Shown here: positions 8,252 to 16,339 of the stretch, in pieces | Layout of the letters: each line of letters begins with the position of its first letter | Position numbering within the stretch: the stretch's first letter is position 1 | Source of the DNA: CAG-390 sp045636385 | GTDB lineage: Bacteria > Bacillota > Clostridia > Oscillospirales > CAG-272 | Reading direction: 5' to 3' | Length of the DNA: 64,000 nt | NCBI GenBank assembly: GCA_045636385.1 | Contig: JAZTXK010000048.1 | Location: 1 to 64,000, forward strand | The notes under the pieces: model-generated | Databases searched by the model: none | What the model was told of the DNA's origin: nothing | What the model saw: only the letters and a program-made list of their open reading frames with translations | Program-made: the position numbers and the translations under genes

Positions 8252-9673
8252 ATGAAAAAAACATCTTTAGTCAGCTTGATCCTTGTGCTGTGTATACTTC
8301 TATCCTCCTGCAGTACGGTCTATATCGATCCCGAAAAAGGATCGGATAATGAGTCCACTCTCATCGATGGAGAATATTTTACCGACGGTTCGTTATATCA
8401 AGCAGGAGAAAATCAGTCAGGCTTTTTTTACGAGGGCTGTTGGCTATATATTGAGATGCAAAAGACGATCGGCCCCTCCGGTTATTATATTCGAGACGGT
8501 GAAAAGCATATAATATACGACGACCAAGTGCAGATGAAGCGTATCGTCAAGTATAATCCGCACACGGGCACAGTCTCAAGTCCCTGCCTTGATCCCGCTT
8601 GCAATCACAGCTTTGAATCGGGATGCCTGATGCTCGCTCCGCTGCCCGAGGGACGCCAGAAAGTAACGTTCCATATCCGAACGATAATCGGCGATTGGAT
8701 GCTGATATTTACCCAATGGACCGATGACGTATACGTTACGTTGAATAAAAATATCGCATACAACCTGAAGACCGGCGAGTCGAAGGAGATCTTTGAGGAA
8801 GAGCTTGGGGAAAGTGTAATGACGCGCTGGATGGGAACAACTCATTTCGGCCATAAATATTATATTGTCAAGCAAACTCTTGATTATTCAAATACGGAAT
8901 ATACGCACGGTACGGGCAATCAAAGCGTGCTTGACTTCGCACCCGAAACAAAGCAGATGATCTGCGAATACGACTTTGATACCGGTACGATGAAGGAGCT
9001 CTTTGAGATCCCCGAGAACTTTTACTTAAGCGACGTAACAAATAAAAGGTTTATCTTGCGCGATGATATGAATGAGATGTATTCCTGCAGCTACGATGGA
9101 AGCAATATGTCCAAAGAAGAATATCTGGACGCACAGCAGGAAAATATGATAGGGCACTATGGTTACATATTTACTGATCTTGATGGCTTCATTATGTTTG
9201 ATCTGAAGACGAATGAGAAAAAGCAGGTGACGGTCGATTATGACGAATACTACGGCGCGGGGATCTGTGAGGAGGGAATACTTCTTGACCACGTAAGCGG
9301 GTACGAAAAATACAGAGAGCATCTCTCCCTGCGGAAGGAGCTTCCTTCCAAATATGCCCAAGAGTTGAATATCAGCCTTGAAGAAGCACGGGAAAAATAT
9401 GACGCTGAAAAGAATGAGATATTGTTTGGCGGTACGACAAGGGTATATATGTGCGACTTCGACGGCGAGAATATGCGCGTGATCTATGAGGAAGAAAATG
9501 CCGTTATCCGATCGTGGTATGCGGAGGGAGACTTTTTGTTCGCCGAAAGAAGCGTTCTTAATGCCGACGGAAAAAAGAAGGTTTCCGATTGTGTTATCAA
9601 TATGAAAACGGGAGAGATCACCGAGCTTCCCTTGCTCGATATCGTCGTTCCCGATTGGTACGTAAACGATTAA
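8252..9673 (+). CDS. Propeller-like lipoprotein (unit 2, gene C)
   Basis: 473 aa. Lipobox LLSSC with the lipidated Cys at 20. A strong AAAGGAGG precedes the start. The shared motif C112-L-D-P-A-C117-N-H119-S...C125 follows a YNPHTGTVSS segment. Repeated YNLKTGES / YDFDTGTMKELFEIPEN / INMKTGEITELP blocks suggest a beta-propeller. It ends in DIVVPDWYVND, shared with the copy at 10622 and close to that at 36113. A strong terminator follows at 9681. Surface-anchored binding or sensing role inferred from homology to the sensor part of the anti-sigma-like protein at 26858. Confidence 0.85.
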   Translation: MKKTSLVSLILVLCILLSSCSTVYIDPEKGSDNESTLIDGEYFTDGSLYQAGENQSGFFYEGCWLYIEMQKTIGPSGYYIRDGEKHIIYDDQVQMKRIVKYNPHTGTVSSPCLDPACNHSFESGCLMLAPLPEGRQKVTFHIRTIIGDWMLIFTQWTDDVYVTLNKNIAYNLKTGESKEIFEEELGESVMTRWMGTTHFGHKYYIVKQTLDYSNTEYTHGTGNQSVLDFAPETKQMICEYDFDTGTMKELFEIPENFYLSDVTNKRFILRDDMNEMYSCSYDGSNMSKEEYLDAQQENMIGHYGYIFTDLDGFIMFDLKTNEKKQVTVDYDEYYGAGICEEGILLDHVSGYEKYREHLSLRKELPSKYAQELNISLEEAREKYDAEKNEILFGGTTRVYMCDFDGENMRVIYEEENAVIRSWYAEGDFLFAERSVLNADGKKKVSDCVINMKTGEITELPLLDIVVPDWYVND

Positions 9674-9680
9674 ATATTAT

Positions 9681-9713
9681 ACAGAGAACCACGCGAGGTT
9701 CTCTGTATTTTTT
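9681..9713 (+). terminator. Terminator of unit 2
   Basis: ACAGAGAACC pairs with GGTTCTCTGT, followed by ATTTTTTT. Near-identical stems end unit 3 (12055) and follow the array (13800). Confidence 0.9.
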
Positions 9714-9773
9714 TGCCAAAGGTATGGACTTTTTCAAAAAATGTGATAAATTAAATAAAAATTTCCGAATTAG

Positions 9774-9807
9774 TTGAAGAAAAAGCGTAATAATGACGGT
9801 ATATATA
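9774..9807 (+). promoter_or_regulatory. Candidate ECF-dependent promoter, copy 2 (orphan)
   Basis: TTGAAG (9774-9779), 20 bp, TATATATA (9800-9807), followed by AA[AG][TC]GAAGAAA as in copy 1. The A gene it should serve is deleted: sequence jumps from here to the array repeat at 9868. The promoter is left driving only the B leader region, if anything. Confidence 0.5.
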
Positions 9808-9867
9808 AATGAAGAAATACGAGCTATGATCGCATTCTCAAAAACGGTGGTATTGATTAATAAAAAA

Positions 9868-9970
9868 CCTACCAAAAATATTCGCGAGAGGGGTGAGTCC
9901 GATGTTCAGATAAGCCGCGCCCGTTACGTTCCGAAAGCAAAAACTTCGGAATAACAAAATTTTGTCGACC
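9868..9970 (+). repeat. Array intergenic repeat, copy 3
   Basis: Same block as 7497-7620, but the A-gene stop region is shortened (AACCTAC joined directly to CAAAAATATTCGCGAG). It includes the CCGAAAG/CTTCGG hairpin. Together with the orphan promoter it records deletion of gene A from unit 3. Confidence 0.8.
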
Positions 9971-9977
9971 CAACCGC

Positions 9978-10006
9978 TTGACAGATCACAAAAAATATCT
10001 TATAAT
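9978..10006 (+). promoter_or_regulatory. Perfect sigma-A promoter of unit 3 gene B
   Basis: TTGACA (9978-9983), 17 bp, TATAAT (10001-10006); identical to the unit 2 promoter, with ATG 15 bp downstream. Confidence 0.85.
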
Positions 10007-10020
10007 TAAGTAGAAAGAAA

Positions 10021-10554
10021 ATGAAAAACTTCAAAAGAATTATTTCCTTCGCGATGGCTATGATCATCTTCGCGTCGTTCTGCCTTGTAAACTGCGGGGC
10101 GGTACCTTATCGCTTCTGTCCTCTGTCAGAGCGTTATACTATCGAATACTTTTCCACAACAAGCGCATACGCATATGTCTACATTACCGACTGGGCTGAA
10201 GAAGAAAACACCACAGACCTTTCTGCATCCACCTACGCTTTTGTTGAAGATTACGATTATTGGGACAATTTCGAAAACCTTACAGTATCCGTAAAGTTAG
10301 CAGTTTGGCTTGATGACGGTTCCGATTTTTGCCTTATCAGAACCGATTCCGTAGATGCTACCGATAATGAGGTTGAACTTGAAGCATTTGTCAGTGGCCA
10401 AACCTGCCTCGACAGTGAAAATCATTACCCTATAGAATATTTTGATACAGAACATGAAGTTGTCATAACTTTAATCAATGATAACGATCTGTCAAGTAAT
10501 TATTATGACTATGTAAATGACGGCCCCGTTATTTGTATAGGTCCCGAGTATTAA
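10021..10554 (+). CDS. Secreted 177-aa protein (unit 3, gene B)
   Basis: The signal peptide is nearly identical to the other B genes (KNFKRIISFAMAMIIFASF, cut near NCGA). The mature part is strongly acidic, with AYVYITDWAEEENTTDLSA near its start and a beta-rich remainder, and two or three cysteines. DNA identity with unit 2 is high through the promoter and signal peptide, then falls sharply, so the mature region has been replaced or has diverged fast. Followed by an imperfect hairpin and lipoprotein C. Function unknown. Confidence 0.8.
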   Translation: MKNFKRIISFAMAMIIFASFCLVNCGAVPYRFCPLSERYTIEYFSTTSAYAYVYITDWAEEENTTDLSASTYAFVEDYDYWDNFENLTVSVKLAVWLDDGSDFCLIRTDSVDATDNEVELEAFVSGQTCLDSENHYPIEYFDTEHEVVITLINDNDLSSNYYDYVNDGPVICIGPEY

Positions 10555-10566
10555 TTCTTATTCATC

Positions 10567-10594
10567 TTTCCCACGCAGCTCTGCCGCGGGGAAA
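10567..10594 (+). other. B-C intergenic hairpin, unit 3
   Basis: TTTCCC...GC pairs imperfectly with GC...GGGAAA; same position as the hairpins of units 1 and 2, with a different stem sequence. Confidence 0.5.
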
Positions 10595-10621
10595 ATGATA
10601 AGACGATTTTGGAGGTAATAT

Positions 10622-12040
10622 ATGAAAAAGCTAATACGGATGATACTATTTACAGCAATTATTGCTATTCTATTGTCCTCATGCCAATCAATATATGAAA
10701 TGCCCGTTGTAACCACCGGTCCCGCAGAAGGATTTGAATTAGCCCCCGACCAGGAATATTATACTATGGGTTACCCTTATCAAAGTGGAGATATTGCTTA
10801 CGGAATGCTGTATGAAGGATGTTTAATTTTTATCGAGGAACGTCCGACTATAGGTCAGGTCGGAGTAAAGACGAACGGCGAAGAAAGCGTCCCTGTATAT
10901 GGCGAAACAACTGTCAAAAGAGTTGTCAAATACAATCCGGTAACGGGTATTATTTCAAGCCCCTGCCTTAATCCGAGCTGCAATCATTCGATCGGCTCAG
11001 ACTGCCCTATGCTCTTTCCTTATATCGAGGAAGAGAAACACGATCATATATTCAGAGGAATATTCGGCGATTGGCTTGTAATATGGACGAATATTTATAA
11101 TGAAGAATTTCGGATGCTCTATGAGGAAACCCTATATAATCTCAAAACGGGAGAGGTACGGCGCGTTTTCAGTGATGAATTGGGTTCAGAAATATTGGTT
11201 CGCTGGAGCGGCGGCTCTTATTATAACGGAAAATATTACAGAGTGAAAAAGATTCTGAACTATTCGGGCACCGGTTATAAACCCGGGCAAAAGGGGATGA
11301 GTATTAGTAAATACACGCCCTTTACAAGGCAATTTCTTTATGAATATGATTTCGAAAGCGACACAAGTAAAGAGCTTTTTGAAATACCTACAGGATATAA
11401 TCTTGGTAAGTTTACTAACAAAAGAATTTATTTTGCTAACGATGTGAGAGATACAATCTCCTTTAAAATGGACGGCACGGATAAACGCAGAGAAGAATCC
11501 ATGGATGGTATGGGTATAAATAATTTGGTTGGTACATATACGATTTACCAAAAAGACACTGGCAAAATCAATGGCTACATGGTTCACGATCTTAAAACCA
11601 AGGAACAAAAAGAAGTGATCTTTGATTTTTCAATGATAGGTTACGTCTGCGCGACCGAAAAAGGCATTCTTGCTAATCATCAGACAAAATATGACGAATG
11701 GAAGAACTTTTCAGCAAAGGAATACCGCGAGCAGAATCCCGGTGCAACTACAAAAGAAGTCAATGCCGCAGCAAAAAAGATTTTAGCTGAGGGCACGGCA
11801 CAGATATGGCAGTGCGGCTATATGGGCGAGGATCCTCACGTGATCTTCGAATTGAAGCATGCTATGATAAAAACGATCGCAGCACAAGGTGATTACCTTT
11901 TTGCCATAGTAAGCCGCTACGACCCCGAAACCGGAGAAGAAATATCAAATGGCAGATCGGTTATAAATATAAAAACCGGTGAGATCAGCGAGATCCCCTA
12001 TCTCGATATCGTTGTTCCCGATTGGTACGTTAACGATTAA
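10622..12040 (+). CDS. Propeller-like lipoprotein (unit 3, gene C)
   Basis: 472 aa. Lipobox ILLSSC with Cys at 21, after a GGAGG site. Shared motif C115-L-N-P-S-C120-N-H122-S...C128 after YNPVTGIISS. Repeats such as YNLKTGEVRRVF, YDFESDTSKELFEIP and INIKTGEISEIPYL point to a beta-propeller-like fold, ending in DIVVPDWYVND. It is nearer to the copies at 8252 and 36113 than to those at 5999 and 12206. A terminator follows. Probable surface-anchored binding protein of unknown ligand. Confidence 0.85.
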   Translation: MKKLIRMILFTAIIAILLSSCQSIYEMPVVTTGPAEGFELAPDQEYYTMGYPYQSGDIAYGMLYEGCLIFIEERPTIGQVGVKTNGEESVPVYGETTVKRVVKYNPVTGIISSPCLNPSCNHSIGSDCPMLFPYIEEEKHDHIFRGIFGDWLVIWTNIYNEEFRMLYEETLYNLKTGEVRRVFSDELGSEILVRWSGGSYYNGKYYRVKKILNYSGTGYKPGQKGMSISKYTPFTRQFLYEYDFESDTSKELFEIPTGYNLGKFTNKRIYFANDVRDTISFKMDGTDKRREESMDGMGINNLVGTYTIYQKDTGKINGYMVHDLKTKEQKEVIFDFSMIGYVCATEKGILANHQTKYDEWKNFSAKEYREQNPGATTKEVNAAAKKILAEGTAQIWQCGYMGEDPHVIFELKHAMIKTIAAQGDYLFAIVSRYDPETGEEISNGRSVINIKTGEISEIPYLDIVVPDWYVND

Positions 12041-12054
12041 GATTAATACGCTTT

Positions 12055-12083
12055 ACAGAGAACCCCGCGGGGTTCTCTCTTTT
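12055..12083 (+). terminator. Terminator of unit 3
   Basis: AGAGAACCCC pairs with GGGGTTCTCT, followed by TTTTT. Confidence 0.9.
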
Positions 12084-12094
12084 TGAAAAATATA

Positions 12095-12123
12095 TTGACA
12101 TTTCACAAAAAATGTGTTATTAT
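12095..12123 (+). promoter_or_regulatory. Sigma-A promoter of unit 4
   Basis: TTGACA (12095-12100), 17 bp, TATTAT (12118-12123). Gives the last lipoprotein gene its own transcript. Confidence 0.75.
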
Positions 12124-12205
12124 ATAGGTACAATATTGTTACATTGTTACATTTTTTACGGCAATGCAGCTGAGGTTGGTAAAATATATTATGAGGCATA
12201 TTGAT

Positions 12206-13615
12206 ATGAAACGATTTGTTAACCTTATTTTGCTATCCATCGCGCTCTGTATTTCATTTACTTCCTGCACCGGTATTTATTCGGAGCTTCCCGATGTCGT
12301 AACGACGAATACTGTCACTGTCGATCTGAATAAAGAATATTTCACCACCGGTTCGGTATATGAAAAAGGCAATACGACCGAGGGCGTTTTCCACAACGGG
12401 TATTGGATCTACAGAGAGGTACAAGAATATTCATACAATTATAAAAGGCCCGACGGTAAGATTGTAACGTCGAGCGGAAACAATATGGTTCGTTTTGTCA
12501 AATTAAATACTGCAACCGGGGTATTATCAAGCCTTTGTCTTGATCCCGTGTGCAATCATTCTATCGGTTCGGGATGCATTATGATATGTCCGTCGGGCGG
12601 CACACCGCTGATTCAGGGGTTTGTGGGCGATAATATTCTTTTAACTTACGGAGTACGTGACGAAATATACGGATATTTAAATCAATCCTACGTATATAAT
12701 CTCACAACCGGTGAGACGAAAATTATTTTTGCACATAATATGGCAGACAATGTGCTCACTAAGTATTCATCAAGATATATTTTTGATGATACTTACTATG
12801 TTGTAATGGATGTTCTGGATTATTCGAATACCGGATACAACCCTCAGGATCAACAACCGTTGTCAAATTACAATCCCGAAACCGTTAGCATACTTTGTGA
12901 ATATGATTTTAAAAAGGACACCCTTAAAGAATTGTTTGAAATTCCCGTCGGGTATTCGTTGTGCATTGTCAGCAACAAGCGCTTTTTCTTTTCAAGTACC
13001 GAAATGGATATGTATTCTTGCGATCGCAACGGTGAAAATATGAAAAAAGAAAAAGTGCTCGATTTTTCTCCGCAATTTTTATGTGGGACCTACGCTTATA
13101 ATATTGATTATGAAACGTATGAAATCGAGATCTACGATCTGAATACAAATGAAAAGCATACGCTGAAAAATGAAATCAGTTCGACATATTGCACGATTGC
13201 AGAATCGGGTATCATCAAGAATGATCTGTCTGTTATGGATGAATACAAGGATGTCAAAGCAAACGGTTTTAAAGAGCTTGAAAAACAATATCCGGATCTC
13301 CATAGAAATGAAATAACCAAAATGTACGATACACTCTGCCGAAAGGTGCGCTGCAGCGGAACAACACAGATTTGGAAATGGGATCTCAACGGAAGCAACC
13401 CGCAAATGTTATTTGAATTTGATAAAGCATTGGCAAAGATAATCTTTGCTACCGATGATCACCTTTACGGCTTCGTATACCGCGCCGACCCGAACAACAA
13501 TTATGAAGAAGCGCCGTACGAAAACGAAGGAAGAAGCTACATCAACCTCAAAACCGGAGAAATAACGCCGATCCCATATCTGGAACTTATTATTCCCGAA
13601 CTTGTTGAACAGTAA
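12206..13615 (+). CDS. Propeller-like lipoprotein (unit 4, gene C)
   Basis: 469 aa from ATG 12206; an upstream in-frame ATG (12164) would spoil the signal peptide, and GAGGCATATTGAT before 12206 matches the leader of the 5999 gene. Lipobox FTSC with Cys at 21. Motif C111-L-D-P-V-C116-N-H118-S...C124...C128. It is very close to the unit 1 protein over its full length, including the ADPNNNYEE..YENEGRSYI block and the end EITPIPYLELIIPELVEQ. No B gene precedes it; an A remnant follows. Surface-anchored binding or sensing role inferred. Confidence 0.85.
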   Translation: MKRFVNLILLSIALCISFTSCTGIYSELPDVVTTNTVTVDLNKEYFTTGSVYEKGNTTEGVFHNGYWIYREVQEYSYNYKRPDGKIVTSSGNNMVRFVKLNTATGVLSSLCLDPVCNHSIGSGCIMICPSGGTPLIQGFVGDNILLTYGVRDEIYGYLNQSYVYNLTTGETKIIFAHNMADNVLTKYSSRYIFDDTYYVVMDVLDYSNTGYNPQDQQPLSNYNPETVSILCEYDFKKDTLKELFEIPVGYSLCIVSNKRFFFSSTEMDMYSCDRNGENMKKEKVLDFSPQFLCGTYAYNIDYETYEIEIYDLNTNEKHTLKNEISSTYCTIAESGIIKNDLSVMDEYKDVKANGFKELEKQYPDLHRNEITKMYDTLCRKVRCSGTTQIWKWDLNGSNPQMLFEFDKALAKIIFATDDHLYGFVYRADPNNNYEEAPYENEGRSYINLKTGEITPIPYLELIIPELVEQ

Positions 13616-13660
13616 GGAAACCAATTAATAATTTTCACAGAGATCCATACTGGGGTCTCT

Positions 13661-13729
13661 GTCCAGATATACGGCAAGGATGGCTCGGTCGATACGATTG
13701 AGGATAAGCTCACCGATACTTACGAATAA
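13661..13729 (+). pseudogene. Remnant of gene A (after unit 4)
   Basis: Twenty-two codons (VQIYGKDGSVDTIEDKLTDT plus YE and stop) match the C-terminus of the 4872 gene with several substitutions. This is an older copy than the 7432 remnant. No start or signal peptide remains; sequence upstream is a hairpin after unit 4. Confidence 0.8.
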
Positions 13730-13799
13730 ATCCAAACCCGATTTCGGGCCGGGGGTGTACGCATAGACTCCATACCCTGCGCGTAATATCATAGCTTTC

Positions 13800-13832
13800 A
13801 CAGAGAACCCCGCGAGGTTCTCTGTATTTTTT
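13800..13832 (+). terminator. Terminator closing the array
   Basis: ACAGAGAACC pairs with GGTTCTCTGT, followed by ATTTTTTT; same stem type as after units 2 and 3. Confidence 0.9.
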
Positions 13833-13843
13833 TGCCAAAGCTA

Positions 13844-13871
13844 TGGACTTTTCAAAAAAATGTGATATAAT
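13844..13871 (+). promoter_or_regulatory. Probable sigma-A promoter of the yitT gene
   Basis: TGGACT (13844-13849), 16 bp, TATAAT (13866-13871), in the AAAAAATGTGATATAAT context also seen at 1717. Confidence 0.6.
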
Positions 13872-13901
13872 ATATAGGAAATAATTTTTAAGGATAACGC
13901 T

Positions 13902-14750
13902 ATGGTAAAAAAGATAATCAAGGATTATGCCGTCATAACCTTCGGCGCGGTCGTTGCCGCGGCGGCGATCTACTTTTTCATGCTTCCAAGCCACATCGCG
14001 GTCGGAAGCGGCTCGGCTCTGGCGATGGTTCTCGCGAACTTCATCCCCCTGCCCGTGTCGGTCATTTCGCTCTCACTCAACATCATCTTTCTGATACTCG
14101 GATTCATCCTGATCGGCCCCGAATTCGGTGCCAAAACGGTCTACACCACCATACTCGTGCCTGTTTCGCTCGGTATTTTTGAGACGTTTTTTCCCGATTT
14201 TCAGTCGCTGACCGCCGATCCACTGCTCGATATGGTCTGCTATCTGCTTATAGTCGGCATCGCAATGGCTCTGCTCTTCTCGCATAACGCGTCGTCGGGC
14301 GGCCTTGATATCGTCGCGAAGATAATGCATAAATATCTCAGAATGGAGCTTGGCACGGCAATCTCGGTCTCGGGACTCGCGGTTGCGCTGACGACCGTCT
14401 TCGCCTACGACTCAAAAACCGTCGTGCTCAGTATCCTCGGTACATATCTCAGCGGAATCGTCGTTGACAAGTTCATTTTCGGACTCAACATCAAGCGCCG
14501 CGTCTGCATCCTTTCAAAGGAGCATACCGAGGAGATCGTCGATTACCTGCTCCACGAGCTCCACAGCGGCGCCTCGCTCTACGACGTCATCGGCGCTTAC
14601 GACGGTGCCGTCCGCCGTGAAATACTCGCAATCGTTGATAAAAATGAGTACCGCAAGCTGATGGACTTCGTCAAGAAGACCGACCCCACAGCATTCGTCA
14701 CCGTTTATTCTGTCAATGAGCTGAGATACCAGCCGAAAGTAAAGCGGTGA
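13902..14750 (+). CDS. YitT family membrane protein
   Basis: 282 aa. Five or six hydrophobic segments cover residues 5-175 (YitT_membrane/DUF161 type, with the typical HIAVGSGSALAMVLAN and NASSGGLDIVAK segments). A cytosolic DUF2179 domain follows at about 205-275 (RRVCILSKEHTEEIVDYLL through AFVTVYSVNEL). The family is very common in Bacillota; its function is not established and transport has been proposed. Monocistronic: own promoter, repeat region downstream. Confidence 0.92.
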   Translation: MVKKIIKDYAVITFGAVVAAAAIYFFMLPSHIAVGSGSALAMVLANFIPLPVSVISLSLNIIFLILGFILIGPEFGAKTVYTTILVPVSLGIFETFFPDFQSLTADPLLDMVCYLLIVGIAMALLFSHNASSGGLDIVAKIMHKYLRMELGTAISVSGLAVALTTVFAYDSKTVVLSILGTYLSGIVVDKFIFGLNIKRRVCILSKEHTEEIVDYLLHELHSGASLYDVIGAYDGAVRREILAIVDKNEYRKLMDFVKKTDPTAFVTVYSVNELRYQPKVKR

Positions 14751-14760
14751 GAGCAAATGA

Positions 14761-14898
14761 GGAGGGCAGAGGTAAGAGGGCAGAGGGCAGAGGTAAAGGA
14801 AAATTTCCTCACTCCGTTCGGAAATTATTTTAATAAAAAATTGCTTTTCGCTTGCGAAAAGCTTCCATACCTCTGCCCTCTGCCCTCTGCCCTCTGCA
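14761..14898. repeat. Inverted arrays of a GAGGGCA heptamer
   Basis: Left arm (14761-14796) has several copies of GAGGGCA. Right arm (14869-14898) has the reverse-complement TGCCCTC run. Between them lies an inner hairpin (CTTTTCGC/GCGAAAAG). The whole can fold as a long stem downstream of yitT. It may act as terminator, but tandem heptamers on both arms make it a likely variable repeat. Confidence 0.7.
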
Positions 14899-14932
14899 AT
14901 AAAAAATCTGAATTATAATAAAGGATATAAAA

Positions 14933-15730
14933 ATGAAAAACATAGAAAACCTCCTCCTCCCCCTCATCCGCGAGGCGGGTAAAATTATGACGGGTGCGCG
15001 AGAAATCGAAGGCACTGTCAGCGAAAAGGGCGGCGACAGCGCGAATATGGTGACCGTATTTGACGTCGCTGTGCAGAATTTCCTGATGAATGAGATCACA
15101 AAGCTCATTCCCGATGCCTTTTTCTTCGCCGAGGAAAAGGAAAACAACGCCGAGGATCTTATGCGCGACTACTGTTTCGTCATTGATCCGATCGACGGAA
15201 CGACCAATTTTGTTCACGAATACCGCTATTCCTGCATCTCCGTCGCAATGTTCTCGCGCGGAGAGGTAAAATTCGCCGCGATATACGATCCCTACGCCGA
15301 CGAGATGTTCTCCGCCGCGAAGGGTTGCGGCGCATTCCTCAATGGGGCGCCGATGAAGGTCTCCGACCGCGACATGGCGCATTCTCTCGTTGCCTTCGGC
15401 ACCTGTCCGCATTCGAAGGGACAGCTTGGCGAGGCGAGCTTTCGTCTTGCTCACGCGCTTTACAGCGAGTGCAGCGACGTTCGCCGCGCAGGCGCGGCGG
15501 CACTCGACATCGCGCATCTTGCCGCGGGCAGAAACGATATTTTCTTTGAGCTTCTGCTCTCGCCCTGGGATTTCGCCGCGGGCTCGCTCCTTGTCCGTGA
15601 AGCGGGAGGCATCATTACCAACGCCGAGGGAAAAGAGATCGACTTTTCCGCTCCCTCGCCCGTCCTCGCCGCAAATCCCCGCGTCTTTGGCAGTTTTCTC
15701 GAGATCGCCAAAGAAGTCCTTGCTAAATAA
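14933..15730 (+). CDS. Inositol monophosphatase family protein
   Basis: 265 aa; Mg-dependent phosphatase of the IMPase/SuhB superfamily. Visible motifs are EEK (about 66-68), the DPIDGTTNFVH metal-binding signature (about 84-94) and a C-terminal SPWDFAAGSLLVREAGG, the second family signature. All expected metal ligands are present. The substrate could be inositol phosphate, 3'-phosphoadenosine phosphate or a sugar phosphate; the sequence does not decide. Convergent with the rpiB-like gene, sharing the terminator at 15736. Confidence 0.9.
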   Translation: MKNIENLLLPLIREAGKIMTGAREIEGTVSEKGGDSANMVTVFDVAVQNFLMNEITKLIPDAFFFAEEKENNAEDLMRDYCFVIDPIDGTTNFVHEYRYSCISVAMFSRGEVKFAAIYDPYADEMFSAAKGCGAFLNGAPMKVSDRDMAHSLVAFGTCPHSKGQLGEASFRLAHALYSECSDVRRAGAAALDIAHLAAGRNDIFFELLLSPWDFAAGSLLVREAGGIITNAEGKEIDFSAPSPVLAANPRVFGSFLEIAKEVLAK

Positions 15731-15735
15731 AAAAA

Positions 15736-15760
15736 CACTCACCCGACCGTCGGGTGAGTG
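15736..15760. terminator. Bidirectional terminator
   Basis: CACTCACCCGAC pairs with GTCGGGTGAGTG, with A-rich upstream sequence; serves the convergent phosphatase and isomerase genes. Confidence 0.85.
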
Positions 15761-15769
15761 AATTCATAA

Positions 15770-16204
15770 TTACTTGCCTTCGTATTCGTAAATTCTCGCG
15801 AGCTTGGGCGCGGAACGGCTGTTTTCGTCGTAGGTGACCGAAAGGTATTCCTTAACGATGCACTTAGCAAGCTCGTTACCGACGACCTGCGAGCCGATGG
15901 TGATGATGTTTGCGTGGTTGGAAAGCTCGGCGCGCTGTGCCTGATAAACGTCGTGAACGCAGGCTGCGTATGCACCCTTCACCTTGTTTGCGGCGATCGA
16001 AACACCGATTCCGGTTCCGCAGATAAGTATGCCACGGTCGTATTTCTTTGCGGCAACAGCCTCAGCAACCTCGAAGGCTACGTTCGCGTAGATCGTATCG
16101 TCGCTTCCGAAGTCACAAACCTCGTGACCGAGAGCGGATACGAATTCGATAAGCTCCTTTTTAAGTGCCGCGGCGTTGGGGTCGCAGCCAAAAGCGATCT
16201 TCAT
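15770..16204 (-). CDS. rpiB: Sugar-phosphate isomerase, RpiB/LacAB family
   Basis: 144-aa aldose-ketose isomerase. RpiB interconverts ribose 5-phosphate and ribulose 5-phosphate; LacAB members act on galactose 6-phosphate. The catalytic Cys62 sits in ICGTGIG and is followed by the SNHANI segment. The N-terminal GCDPNAA differs from the usual SDHAG of RpiB, so another phospho-sugar is possible. Length is typical of the family. Monocistronic. Confidence 0.88.
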   Translation of the reverse strand: MKIAFGCDPNAAALKKELIEFVSALGHEVCDFGSDDTIYANVAFEVAEAVAAKKYDRGILICGTGIGVSIAANKVKGAYAACVHDVYQAQRAELSNHANIITIGSQVVGNELAKCIVKEYLSVTYDENSRSAPKLARIYEYEGK

Positions 16205-16339
16205 TTTTTATTTTCTCCCTGAATAAAATATTGCGCTGATGACGATAATAAAACAGAAAATTTGCGCGCAATTATATTATATCATAACGTAAAGAATATT
16301 GCAATAGAATGACAGATTTTTGTGGTCAGGAGAACAACA

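Noticed and set aside
4872..13615. Array as a prophage or integrative element
   Set aside because: No integrase, att-like direct repeats, structural or replication genes; base composition is only somewhat more AT-rich than its surroundings.
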